A stretch of DNA of 64,000 bases from Mansonella perstans. Lineage: Eukaryota > Nematoda > Chromadorea > Rhabditida > Onchocercidae. The notes under the pieces were generated by a model. That model did not search any database and was not told the origin of the DNA. It saw only the letters and a program-made list of their open reading frames with translations. Both the position numbers and the translations under genes were made by a program. The number at the start of each line of letters is the position of its first letter. The first letter of the stretch is position 1. Location of the stretch: the NCBI GenBank assembly GCA_037074765.1, contig JBAMDO010000025.1:248001-312000 (forward strand), given 5' to 3'. Below, one piece after another: positions 40,679-53,010 of this stretch.

Positions 40679-41421
40679 TTCTATTCAGATATACTTCTAT
40701 TCACATCGGTAGCGTTTGCACTACGCTCCGAATGCTAATCGCACTTAACCAGGACTACTAACAACATGCTGCGATTCTCGGCAATCATAGCTATTACATT
40801 AACTGAAAGTTTAGTTAATTTCATCCCATTTACGACACCTCTTTTCCTCTTCCCCTTTCTCTATGGGAATGTTTACTTTGAGAATCATAGAATGACAAGT
40901 TAAATTACGCTACCTAGCTAGATGACGAAAGTAGAAAGTGAATCTCGGAACCAGATACGATACGAACTAAAGATCTCACCTCTATATAACACAACACAAC
41001 AAAACCCAAGCAATCATAAATAAAGTCGTTTGACTGCAGTGTGCAATCAGCACCGAACGAATTCAGTACCTTAATGGACAAAGTCTGCACAAAAAAAAAA
41101 TACAACTAAATGTAATAAGTTGCATCAAACCTAAAACACACGTAAGATTTGCCATAAAGTATATATCCCGTACACTAATTTTGAAGAATACGAAGTTACT
41201 TTTAACAAGCAGTAAATCAAACTGTTATGATCAGATAATGGAATAATGGACAACATGAAAACAACGAACTGATGATATAAATGATCATGGGCAAAAGTGA
41301 ACAAAGCATGATAACAAAGAAAAAAACAATCTTCAACACATTTTTTTTCTCAGCAAACAGATGTAGAATTAAGTGTCGAATGGCAAAGATTATATTGGTA
41401 ATAATTTTTATACAAGAACAT
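40679..41421. other. Spacer between Hikeshi and the coiled-coil gene
   Basis: About 740 bases between the stop of Hikeshi and the proposed start of the downstream same-strand gene. No coding signal is convincing. The overlapping frames at 41217-41579 (-) and 41281-41562 (+) are shadows around the last Hikeshi exon. Confidence 0.5.
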
Positions 41422-43583
41422 TCACAAAAGGCATTTCCAAAACTCAGGATTTTGTTGCAAACGTCGGAAAAAATTAGTATACCAACTCTGCACCGTAGCG
41501 ACTGGAATGAAATCTGTGGTTTCGTTAGGATTTTCTGGCCGAGGCAAACGGACAGTAAATGACTGCAGATGATTAACAAAATTTTGCAACATCTTTTCCG
41601 CGAACTCCATAAATAATGACTGAAAATCCAAAAAAAATTACATTTCAGAAAAAACTAAATGCATGCCATTTTTCACCATATCAAGCTATAAAATTTGACT
41701 TTCAGCCATACGGCTCCATTTCAATATCCATTGTGTTCCGAGAAATCAATTCGGAATACTGTCTTCCGAATAAGAACTTCATTCTTACCGAGAAAACATA
41801 TAAAACAATCCTTTCTCAATTTCTAAATTTCGATATCGATAGTGTAAATTAACATGAACTGAAGGAAAAACCGAAATAATTCTATTGTAAAATTATTTGA
41901 CCTCAGCCAAATAATTTTGTTTACGATTATTTCATTAAATAACACGATTTGTTATCAGAGTATCACACACTTGCAACCTAATTCACTTGTAAATTCTTCC
42001 TGCCTAAAAAATCAATCCTGTATGTAAAATTCTTAAATAGAGATGTTGAATTATAATCAAAGTAACCAATGTTAGAGTGAAAAAACACTATCGTATTTTG
42101 GCTGATAACTAGTAGATAGTAATTAATTCAAATAGTGATGGCCTGATATATACATAACATTACTCAACCTCATCGTGGCTTGGCTTCGCAAACGAAGATT
42201 TACAGGATTTCATTCACGTTTGACACAAACCCGTTTGCTTAAGTAATAGTAATCAGCGTACGAATTTTTCTGCGATATCTTCCCTCCTCAGCATTGATTC
42301 TGGGGGTAATCTCAAAGAAAACAGAAGCATTGTGAATTGTGTGTTTCTATGATTCCCGTTAAAATTTGATTGAGGTTAAGATATTGTTTTTGAGAGTCTT
42401 TATATATATAGCATGTAGCATAAGAGGTAATGTTACATATAGCTACATTCGCCCATATTGTGTTTCTATTTCCCAAAGTTTTCCAAATATTACTATACCT
42501 GCTGACTGGTTGTCGTTCCCTCAACAGGTACTTTACTTGTAATAACTGCAAGTGGTTCTACACTGATACCAATCTGAGCATAACCAGCTGTATTTCTATT
42601 TGGCGATAAGTTCGATATGAATAAACCATGATGAACAGCATCCAACTTATGAAGCTAAAACTGAAAAATTGTGCTAATCTTTAAAAAAATCTACAAGGAA
42701 ACATTTCACAAACACAACAAACATCCAGCAAATACTGCAAGCATAGTTATGCAGGCTAGCACTTATGAATCTTTGGATAGCACTCTCTCATCCTTTTCAT
42801 GGAATTTTTTACGGACTATTTCACGCAATAAAGAATCTATGAGCTTACACTTCCTAGTAATTTGAGTTTATACCTGAGCAACTCGAAATATAGCGCTTGG
42901 CTTATCATTTGCAATGTATCCAAGGTAATGCCAATTTGTTTCTATTTCGGTTTTTGGCCACCGAATATAAACTAAAAATTAAGGCTATTTAATTAGGAAT
43001 TATATTACAAAAGAAAACCCGAAAAGAAAAGTCTCTAATTTTTGCTATGTTGCGATAAGCTCTCTAATATAAATTATAATCCCACATAAGATTAATCATA
43101 AGCCATCAGATCAGTACAAAAAATTTGACAATTTTACCACAATAAATGTGTCTACATACCGGTGCCTCCAATATCTGCAGGAAATGGTGCAACACCTGTC
43201 AAAAATACGACAACATGATTCACTGAACCAGAATCGGCCACTTCAATAACGAATTCTGTTCTGCTCACTTGAACAAAATCTGTCTGGATCTAGAAATTGA
43301 ACAGATGAGCTAATAAGAATTCTAAATGTTTTTCATGACTTTAAATGCAATGGATTTTTCATGATTGTTTAGAAATTATCCTTTGAAGCAGATATTATAC
43401 AACAATTTCTAAGAGATCTCTGTAATCAGTAGATTAGATGGAACACGTATTTTCTCATCATTACGTAATGTACCAAACGTGAAACATCTATTATATCAAA
43501 TATCATTCCTGAAAAGTTTGCATATACCTTACCGGACAACCAGCTACAACTACTCCAAAAACTTTTGGCTGCTGATTCTCCAT
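41422..43583 (-). CDS. HIKESHI: Hikeshi homolog (Hsp70 nuclear import carrier, OPI10 family)
   Basis: Hikeshi binds ATP-Hsp70 and FG-nucleoporins and carries Hsp70 into the nucleus during heat stress. Five exons join exactly in phase: 43533-43583, 43160-43289, 42874-42971, 42499-42654 and 41422-41619, giving 210 residues against about 197 in human. The start is MENQQPKVFGVVVAGCP, matching the MFGCLVAGR opening of the family after a short extension. Conserved blocks follow: SVNHVVVFLTGVAPFPADIG, GYIANDKPSAIFRV, AQIGISVEPL, MEFAEKMLQNFVNHLQSF and the C-terminal FIPVATVQSWYTNFF then RRLQQNPEFWK. The last intron (41620-42498) holds one arm of a 330-bp inverted repeat and a LINE fragment. The gene lies upstream of the coiled-coil gene on the same strand, so co-transcription is possible but not shown. 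Confidence 0.95.
41704..42032 (+). repeat. Left arm of a dispersed inverted repeat (about 330 bp)
   Basis: The reverse complement of this segment closely matches 44872-45202 along its length. Shared stretches include AGCCATACGGCT at one end and TTCTTCCTGCCTAAAAAATC near the other. It sits in the last intron of Hikeshi. No coding capacity is apparent. It is probably a non-autonomous element of unknown class. Confidence 0.85.
42167..42370 (-). mobile_element. LINE 3'-end fragment (same family as 55.9-57.6 kb)
   Basis: This stretch aligns with about 55889-56150: both contain CGTGGCTNGGNTTCGCNAAC, TTTTTCTGCGATAT, a variant of CATTGATTCTNNGNGTAATC, and GAATTGTGTGT. In the larger copy this is the 3' end of the reverse-transcriptase ORF (minus strand, Cys/His finger region) and beyond. 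Here only the 3' end is present, as expected of a 5'-truncated LINE insertion. It lies inside the last Hikeshi intron. Confidence 0.75.
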
Positions 43584-46500
43584 CCAATAACGTGCACGTA
43601 ACCCGACTAGTCACTACTCTGATGCTTGTATATCATTTGAATTATTATAACCAGTATTTCCGATTCGCTCAGCAACCGTAACCATGAAATTGCCTCAGGA
43701 CCAATTCAAATTGTGGGGATTTCTCTCAACAATTATTAACTAATCTTCCAAGTATCGATTGGTCCTTTTCGTCAATGGCTCTTTTCTCAGTTCAAATGAT
43801 TGACCTTTACTGTTGGCCATTACAATCTTGACCTATTAAGGCTATGGAAGATTCCAAATGCTATAATTATACTTCGTTTTATTTTATTTCATCCCATAGC
43901 TGAAAAATATTATTATATAATAAAAAGATTTCGATCACAAAATTCAATTTTAACAATCATAAAAAATTGCCATAAAAGAAACTATTAACTTTCATCTTCA
44001 GTTTTATCTCACTAAATAACGAAAATTGTTTAAAAAATAAAAAATATTTCATAGCCATTTTTTAGTTTTCAGTTAGACTCTTTCTTATTTTCAGTATCAT
44101 GTACTAAATTTTGTTTGTCTTCACTGAGTGAGTGAAATACAGATTCATTTTTATTTTTTTTTTGATTAATTCTTGTTAGATTGATTTATTTAGGATACGT
44201 TGAGATTGCTAGCATTCTGCCATTTCTCTTCATTTTGCTTTCATTTATTTATTTATTTATGAAATGGACTAACTTTTACATATTTCGAACATATTCGCTA
44301 TGATAATTGATGAAATTTTAATATGCAATTTTGAATTGTAAATTTACTAATTTAATCATTCAATTTTGTGAAGAAAAAAATTACGAAAATATCATCGATC
44401 TTTGTGAATTATTTAAAAATGTTAACAGTTATAAGTTTGTACAATTCTTATTTATTAGAAAATGCCAAATGCTATTTTGACGTAATATTCTTTATTTTCT
44501 AATCCAATAATTTCTATTCATAGTTACGCTTAAAATTTACTTCTCGTCTTTTCACAATAATTTCATCCATTCATATCGTAAACAAAAACAAAAAATATTA
44601 ACAATGGTGATGTTATCCAATAAGAAAGCGCGTTACGAATGGTTTATTGATGCCAGAAATATTTTTATTAGTGAATTAAAAAACAAAAATCCATTTATGG
44701 TTAGATTTCTTCCTGGATGAAAAGAGAAATTTCCGGGATCTGAACTAATGAATTAGACGTGGTGTTGGAGATGGAATTTGAGCTAAGAATCAGGATACTG
44801 TCGAAATTACAATATTCGAGCAAATGCATCGTAGGATTTGCTCAATACAATAATCCAGCATACGTATTTATAAATTTTATGTACAGGATTGATTTTTTAG
44901 GCAGGAAGAATTTACAAATGAATTAAGTTGCAGATGGGTGATACTTTGATAACAAATCGTGCTATTCAACGAAATGCTTATATAAATATTATATTGAATA
45001 ACAAATAACGAAATAATCGTATATTTCGGTTTTTTCAACAATTCATGCTAATTTATAATATATTGGTATCGAAATTTAGAAATTGAGAAAGGATTGTTTC
45101 ATATGTTTTCTCGGTAAAAACGAAGTTCTTACTCGGAAGACAGTATTTCGAATTAATTTCTCGGAATATTATACATATTGAAATGGACTGAGCCGTATGG
45201 CTATTGGCTATTGTTACATATGCCGTTTGAATAAATAATCAACTGAACTTCCAAGTATTATATCTGCAGTAATAGCTGGAATTGTTGGAAATTTTGCGTC
45301 TGTGTTGATTAACTTGTCAAATAATTTACTTGCAATGAACAAAATATAGTCCTCTTCCGTTTTCGATGAATCAGTTAATAACCACAACATAGAGAACACT
45401 TTTTTTATGTATGTAAATTATTTCCATAACATCTACAATAAATGGAATAAGCTATCGGAGAGCATTTTGACTGTCCATGTTTTCTGATGTTTCACAGAAT
45501 AAGTTTGTAAGAAAGGATAACAATTACTGATTTCTTCGCACTGTATAACGAATTCATTGAATGAACATGAATAGTTAATTTTGTGGCATAAATTTGGATT
45601 TTCATCGAATTTTAAATTTTTTGTGCTTGGGAAAATTTTGTTTTTGGTAGTTACGAAGTTTTTTACGAAATGATGTCGAAATAATTTTATATTTCAAAGT
45701 TTTGAATCTTTCATTAGGTTGTGATGATTTTCAAGCAGCTATAACTTTTATGATCAAAATCATTTAAAATTCAAGTTTGGCCTTCCAAATTTAAGAGTTG
45801 TTGAAGCAAAAATTGTTTGATGCATTCTATCCTCACCATTATAATTCAAAAATTAACAATTGCTGAATCGCATGAAGATACTTCTCATTAGGCATCGGTA
45901 GAACTTATCATTAGCAAGAATGGATGAGCTTCAAATCGAATCATTGAAAAAAAAGTAGGAAAAAGCTTGAATGAACTGAAGGAATAAAAAAAGTAAGATG
46001 CATCAAGCATTTCTCGCTTCTACAAACTCATCTGCTTTTTTATCCGATTTCAAAAATTTCGATCTCCGAAAAATTGAATACAATTTTCTTAAATTCCACA
46101 TTGAACATAATTAATTTATCTTACTATTTTTTCCCAGCAAGTTGGCAGGCATTTTCGAGTAAACACTTCAAATTTAAAATCAACAGAAAACGTATCAAAG
46201 GGATCATAAAAAATTATTAAAAACTGGAAATGTATTTGATATTCTCTGTTGATGTCAATCATTAGGAGTATAACCCCAAAAACAAACCAGCTTTAATTGC
46301 TTCACTTTTGCTATACCTAATTATGTCTTCTAACAGATTATGAAGTTGTATTTTATGTTATAACCTCACCGAATTTGGAACAGTAAGAGAATTTGGCAAC
46401 TTCCAACTCGCAAGTTCAAATTTCAGCTTTAAACTATCCGAAAAGTTAGTTCTCTATAAATTTTGATAAATAAGAAAAAAAAACAAGTGCTGAGACTGCC

Positions 46501-46966
46501 ATGGTGCAAAAATATAGAGCTTTAATAACTTATTTTTCTCCTTTTTTTTTCGTTCATCTTTAGGCTATAAATTATTTGACCACAATATCTGGGTGCGCCT
46601 TCAATATGGATCGCGTAAACGTCTACTTCTCATTTTCAAATGAGTATTTCAAGATTTTTGGATACGGCACATTTGAGGGAATCGAGGATTTACCTTTTCA
46701 TAAATCAAATATTCAAGCAAATCCAGAATTTTGTATCACATTTCGGTCTTTCTTTACAACATTTCGATATATCTACATGCGGACTAGATGACATGTCGTC
46801 TTCAGAAATCCAACCATTATTAGATATAACTATCGACACCATTTTGTATATATTTTTTGTGCATTATGCCATATAAATTTTATGGATTTCTTTATTGAAT
46901 TCTAAAGATTCTTCGACCAAAAAAATCTTGAAAATTAAGTACGACAATAGTACAGTTATTCAATTT
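43584..46966. other. Intergenic region between Hikeshi and the collagen gene
   Basis: Contains the Hikeshi upstream region, the right arm of the inverted repeat (44872-45202) and a 61-codon minus-strand frame at 45214-45399 with a protein-like composition but no recognised family. Overlapping plus-strand frames at 46576-46876 are not recognised. The remainder is AT-rich. Confidence 0.5.
44872..45202 (-). repeat. Right arm of the dispersed inverted repeat
   Basis: Inverted copy of 41704-42032, with scattered substitutions and small indels, especially in the middle. The two arms face each other across 2.84 kb that contains Hikeshi exons 1-4. Confidence 0.85.
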
Positions 46967-46972
46967 TTATTG
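46967..46972 (-). terminator. AATAAA polyadenylation signal candidate, collagen gene
   Basis: AATAAA on the minus strand about 45 bases after the collagen stop codon, a plausible distance for a compact nematode 3' UTR. Confidence 0.6.
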
Positions 46973-47016
46973 TTGATTTCACTGTAAACTTCTTGAAAAT
47001 AGTTCTAGAATTTTTG

Positions 47017-49071
47017 TCATTGAGTGAAACGACTAATGAATACAGCAGAACGTGGTGGACATGGACAATATGCTGCATCATTTCCTGGAAGGCCAGGTCC
47101 CCCAGGTAAACCAGGTTTGCCTTCTTCTCCAGGCAATCCATCTTTTCCTGGTCGGCCGGCCTGTCCTGCAGGACCTGGTTGTCCATCTCCTCCTTTTTCA
47201 CCGTCCGGACCAGGAAGACCGGGTTGTCCTGGTGGTCCAAGCGGTCCCTGAGGTCCTGGTGCACCTTTTCCCCTCTCTCCGTCTTTTCCGGGTGGTCCTG
47301 GCTCACCAGGCGGTCCCATTGATCCTGGTGTGCCTGCATCACCGATTGGTCCTGGTGGTCCAGCTTTACCATTAACTCCTACTGGTCCTGGCAGTCCTGG
47401 TGAACCATCGGGTCCTGCTGGTCCTGGCTCACCATCCAATCCTGGTGGTCCAGCGGGGCCTGCTGGACATTTGATGCAACTGGTGTCCGCAGGAGGACAT
47501 GTCATCGGTGCATATGTTACTGTATTGTCTTCTCCCGGAGATCCAGGTGGCCCGGGTGCTGCAGGTAGATTTTGTAAATAGAATTTATGAATGTAAAAAC
47601 AGAAAAATGGATCATTATTGTTCCGAAGTGAAAGCAATTGTTCATAAGCATAATTTTAGATTAGAAAAACTGTTCACGCACTATAATTTTTTGAATTTAT
47701 AAGATGTATAAAAACTTACGGCCATCCTTCCCTGGTTCACCAGCTGGGCCAGCTGGTCCAGGAGGACAAGTGATCTTGATCGGCTCACAGTGACAATAAT
47801 CCGGCAAACCAGAGAAATCCTGTCTTTTTTTACGGAAAATACTTTTAAAAGGGTTTTCGCGTGGTTTACTTGGTGGTGTCACTCTTATTTGTATGTCCAT
47901 CAGCTCGGTCCATGCTGAATCGGTCTCGACACGGAAAACTTGCACACCATCTATCACCGCATCATGTACCTATCATATCAAAATAAATTCTGTAATTTTT
48001 GGGATAAATAAGCTAGTTCGAGTCATCTTTTCTAGTAGAATTTCAAAAGAGAGAGAGGTTTTTTTCTGAAGCTTTTTTCTGAGCCCGATTGTGAGAAATT
48101 ACTAATCAATTTTGCGTCTATTTTCTATTCATTATAAAAGACGGGATTTTTAAACTGCGCAAAAGCATTTTGAATTTTAATGATTCTATAAATTGATGTC
48201 AATAATTTCTTTCAATTGCAATTTAAACTTCTAAATTTTTTTATTCTTTCATATAAAAAGAAAATGTAAAGGTTTGAAAGACTATTTTTCACGGCAAAAA
48301 AGGAAAATGAGGAGATCTAAAAGACTGTTTTCTAGGTTATTGATATCCTGTAAAAATGAATTTCTTATGGGTCACAAGAAATTCATTGTCATTCACCAGT
48401 AAGTACTTTTCCATTGCAACCCACTTTTGCAACGAAAAATGTTGAGTCATTGGCTTCGAAGCTTTAAAAAGTTAATTTTCCAACGTATAGCCATTTTGAA
48501 TTCAGCAAAATTTCAAAAGTTCTGATTCACTAAAACCTGGCTTAACGGCAAATTAATAGCGTATGCTGGGAGCGATGGTTCTGAAAGGAATAGAACCTTA
48601 GTGAATGAATTACGTTTAGTAATTATGTTTAGCCAAAAATTTGAGTGTATTTTATCACTGAATAACAAAACATTGTTTTTTAAAACTGGATTTTTAAGGT
48701 TGAAAGATGTAGGAATTGAAGAACAAAATTTAGCAACTAGAATTAAATAAAGAAATGGAAACAATAGAGCAAAAGAAGTCGTTAATGGAAAGAATGTTTC
48801 TATGAAGTATTTAACATGCTTTAAAGATTGCTTTTACGCTTGAAATGAAACTAAACTTATGATTCTATTAAGGTAGATTCGTAGTCAAATTAAAAGTAAT
48901 GAAAAATACTGTTCACGGACCAGACAAAAAAAAAAGTATTAGATTGCAATAATCACGAAGAATCACCTCATTAATAGCGTTGTAGAGTGACGGTATCACC
49001 ACCACGCATGATAAAATTGCCATGGCACTGCATGTTGCGGCAACCAAAGCGATGAATCTCGCCTCATGCAT
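47017..49071 (-). CDS. Nematode cuticle collagen
   Basis: Cuticle collagens are secreted Gly-X-Y proteins that trimerise and are disulfide- and tyrosine-cross-linked into the nematode exoskeleton. Three exons (48967-49071, 47720-47969, 47017-47558) join in phase to give 298 residues, a typical size. Residues 1-60 form the Col_cuticle_N domain with a hydrophobic signal-anchor ([20 protein letters not shown]). A furin-like subtilisin site, FRKKRQ, precedes Cys-containing linker [14 protein letters not shown] first Gly-X-Y block leads to [17 protein letters not shown], then a long Gly-X-Y block of about 40 triplets with small interruptions, and the C-terminal knot [11 protein letters not shown]. 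The exon 2 to 3 join preserves the Gly-X-Y register, which supports the splice model. The specific col/dpy/sqt/rol orthologue cannot be told. It is presumably expressed in the hypodermis at moults. Confidence 0.95.
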
Positions 49072-49649
49072 GACTTCTGAGAGTGATGATCTACCACTTC
49101 AGCTATCCTATTTTATAGCATTTTGAGGCGTTTCATTCTTACGTCTGTCTTTTGCTCTCTACCCCGAAAATCTACCCAACAGTTCACCCATACCTCAAGG
49201 TCCTCCCACTCTTTACCATGTATTAAACTAACCAGTCCCATCTCTTCTATTTTTTTGTTCAATTTTCAAAATGGGAACATGAAGTACTGATCCGTTTTGA
49301 AAACTGGTTAATTAATCTCGGTGGTCTACCCATCATGCAGCAAATAGTCTTCCTTTATTTTGTATGTCGTCGCTGTGTTACTGCTGTATAATAGGTAGGC
49401 GTAGTGCGAATATTTACGAAAGTTACAAGCTATATTAAAAACAGAATACTGCGGTAGGTATGGCTACTTGCTGTTTCAGTACGACAGTTACCGTTTAATG
49501 ACATTTCTAGTGCTCTTTATACCTGTTTTCCAGGAATGTTAATCGACAAGACATTGAAGTACGATATTGTCTTTCGTCTTGTGAATCTAACGACCCATCA
49601 ACATGAAATGTAAGAATAAGAAAACAGTTAAGCATGTACATTATGTTTA

Positions 49650-49755
49650 CATGCATACACACTTGGCAATACACAGGTACATACACCCACAACTATAGAT
49701 ACATGAGCATACTCATACACACATACGGCACACACATATGTACACACACATACAA
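49650..49755. repeat. CA-rich imperfect microsatellite
   Basis: Degenerate CACA/CATA repeats such as ATACACACATACGG and CACACACATATGTACACACA, about 0.6 kb upstream of the collagen start. It resembles the TG-rich tract at 32189-32310 in inverse. Confidence 0.75.
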
Positions 49756-52700
49756 ATGAGACATATTTGCAGTTTTTCAAAAATAATCGGTGGGATAGTT
49801 TAGCGAAAATGAGCTTATGGCAGCATTCTGTTAAACTATTTTTGTTTAAACTCTTCGTATAATTTGATGAAAAATATAGCAAATAAAATCATGCTAATAT
49901 GAAAATGATGGAATTGCAGAGCTTTGTATCAATTTCTTCATTTTCAAACGGAGAAAAAACGCATGAAATATTCTTTAGTTATAGGACTACATAGGTGCTT
50001 TTTAGTCTGTGAAATTATATTTTGCTGTTTAATTTTAGAAAAAAGTTGAAAAAAAATTTCAAATTGTGAGAGAGAAGGAACATTATTGACGAAACTTGTT
50101 CATAGTCGGACCGGATACTATTTATTTCTTATCTGTTTCTTCCCAGCCTATTTGGGTGCTTTGTTTTCAATATGTCAATAATGATGTAGAACTGGTTCCT
50201 AATTAGCTATTTTTACCATGTTGCACTAAAATTTCCTAATACACAAAGCACACAAGACATGCAACACATACTACTAATACGCTGATTGCATGCTTTATTG
50301 CAATGATAATCTTACAAATTTAGCTTTTATTATATTTTCTTTGAGTTTTGGTTTTGTCCGTTCATCAAAGTATGCTGCACTCAAATTTGAATGGCTCCAT
50401 CTGGTGCTTCATACGAAATTCCTTAGAATTCGATTTCTTATACGAATTGTGTTAAAGCTAAATCATTCCATTCCTTAGATTTGAAATTCTCATCGTGTGG
50501 CGCATCCATTTACATTCATTAAGTGTCGCAATCAGAGCAATTATCCTAATTTTTGAAGGTTATTTTTTGGGAAAAACAATCTCACTTCCTAAAATTTCCA
50601 ATTTTAACCGGATATCAGTGAGCGGAAAAGAAATTTACCTTTCCTTGATTATGAATGTAAGATATGATAATTAGTAGTAAGACTTCGATATAAAGCAGAA
50701 ATCTGATAAAATTTAAAAGCTTCAAATTTAAAATTGCTTCCACTTCAGTTAGCGCAAAAGTTTTGAAAGTTGTAACAAACTTTTTCCATTGAATTATGCT
50801 TTCAGCATAGCGAAATTTTATTACAAAAAGGAGTTGATGGTCTTGAATACTTGATAATAATATTTTGTCTAAGCATTTCAATTAAATAAATGCAAAAAAA
50901 ATATGATCAACGATAAAAACAAAGACCATAACTTGAAATATTTTTCATTTCTGTTCGTAACATTTCTCACAAAATTAACCACATTTGCCCAGAAATAACT
51001 TCAACGGTAAAACTAACTTTCTTGAAGAGTGAATTCTACCCTCTGGCATCATTCAATTTTCCTTAATCGAATTCATTTCTTTTTACTGCTTCCGAACGTC
51101 CCTTTTTTCCTGTTTGGTTATCGTGCGGACGTATATTCGAATTAGTTCAAAAATGTTCAGTTCAAATTGGTGATAGCCTTCACTTTTTATCAGCAGTCTT
51201 CTATTGAGTGCCTTATCTCAGTCTTAAATGCGCTTAGAGGTGCAAACAAAAAGCTCCCCCAGCTTTCAAAATTGATTACAGCGTATTAAAATGTAAAATA
51301 AGCAAGCTTGACACCTCAACATTTAATTGTCCGTCAGGCGATAATTATATTGCGAGTGGGAGATAGAACCAAGTTTAAAGTGTATTTCTAAAATTCTAGT
51401 GAAATTCATTTTCTTCCCAAACTTTAATAGGACGTATTACTCTCATGCATTGATGACTAAATGAGCAACAATTCACCAAATTAGCAATCAAACCAACAGT
51501 CAAAATGTCTACCGTTCGCTTCTCACAATTATAAAATTTTTCAACAATCAATCCAGTCCACTTCATTTTGAAAAATATCCGAGCATAGAAATTATAATTT
51601 ACTTTTTATCATTTAAAAATCGAAAACCCTACCAGAATTTCCCAGGAACAAATTTTTTTATTTCTATCGACCTGCTTATATTTCCGAAGAACAGCGTGTG
51701 AAGAAACTTTTTTGCTTCCCTATTTTAGAAAAATAAAATGGAAGTAATCTTGTGACAACAAATGAAAGAGATATGACTGCAAAGATATCAAATAGTTTCA
51801 GTTTCAGTTAAAATCCTTCTAACTTAAAATCAGATAAATTTCTTTAAATTTAATTTCCTGCATTGAAATTCTTTCAATTTAATTTTTTGTATTAAAATTC
51901 TTTTATATCCTTCTTTTCAACGAAAATTCGTTATGTAATTTCAAATCGGTGACCTTGTCGAAATGCCCTCTACTCTTTATCGCGAACCAACCATTTATTC
52001 CGGCACAGTTTTCCTTCCATTATCTCTTCTGTCCATAAAAAAAGAAAGCGGTGCCTGCTGACAAATTCCCTCCATGCAGTTGTAATCGAAAGTATGGAAT
52101 TATAAAATCGCAAACAAAATAACAAATCAATCAATGGAAACCAGTAGTGAAAATTTCAAATGTTTCCCGACGACATGCCGAGAAATTTGCTTCCAGTTCT
52201 GCGGTGACTTATAGAAATTTTTGAAGATTTAATTTTGTGCAAAATTGGCTTGTATAAATTTAAACCTAATATAATATGCATTAGTTTACTACTGATTTGA
52301 ACAGAGGAGCAACAGTTATAAACTAGGAAGAGCGAAATCTAAAATTCATTGCAAAATAATGATAACAATTATAGAACAATGCTGAAATAGGTGATATTGG
52401 AAATGAATTCAGAGAAACAATATTTCACAATGAGATGAATATTTTGTTTTGAATTCTTCTCTAGAACAGCCAAATGGCACCATCTTGACGATATAAACAA
52501 TAGAAATGAGGATGTGACACTGATCAACGTTCGATACAAACATATACACTAAATTTTTACTCAGTTATACACACATTCGGAGGAGTGGAGCAGACCAAAA
52601 AACAAAAACTTTTCAGATTCCTGAAGTACGATAAGCTATGGCTGACGTGTTGGACTTAGATTGTTGTCTGAGCCAGACGGAATGGTCTAATAAAATCCGG

Positions 52701-52826
52701 CTGTGGAATGCTCAGCGTATTTCATGAAGGAATGCAAATGAAATGCTGATAGTGTAACAGATTATTTATCAAGAAGACTAAGTGAAGTGATGTGACAAGC
52801 TAGGCACTTACAGTATTGTTTTTTTT

Positions 52827-53010
52827 CTTAATACTGTTTTCTCTTTTGGATTCTCGCATATCGTCTTCAAAACAGGACTCGATAAAATTGTAACTCATGG
52901 ATTTTTCTTTAAATATTTTTCCTTAATGCTGTTTTCTCTTTTGGATTCTCGCATATCGTCTTCAAAACAGGACTCGATAAAATTGTAACTTATGGATTTT
53001 TCTTTAAATA
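52827..53010. repeat. 95-base tandem duplication, two copies
   Basis: The unit beginning CTTAATACTGTTTTCTCTTT at 52827 is repeated from 52922 with only two or three differences (for example ATACTG/ATGCTG and CTCATGG/CTTATGG). High identity implies a recent duplication. It contains no coding sequence that can be recognised. Confidence 0.9.

Noticed and set aside
46956..47372. 138-codon minus-strand frame rich in Asp/Gln/His
   Set aside because: A +1 shadow of the collagen exon in the same direction.
47024..47581. Several plus-strand Gly/Pro-rich open frames
   Set aside because: Antisense shadows of the collagen Gly-X-Y exon. The true strand has the N-terminal domain, furin site and in-phase introns.
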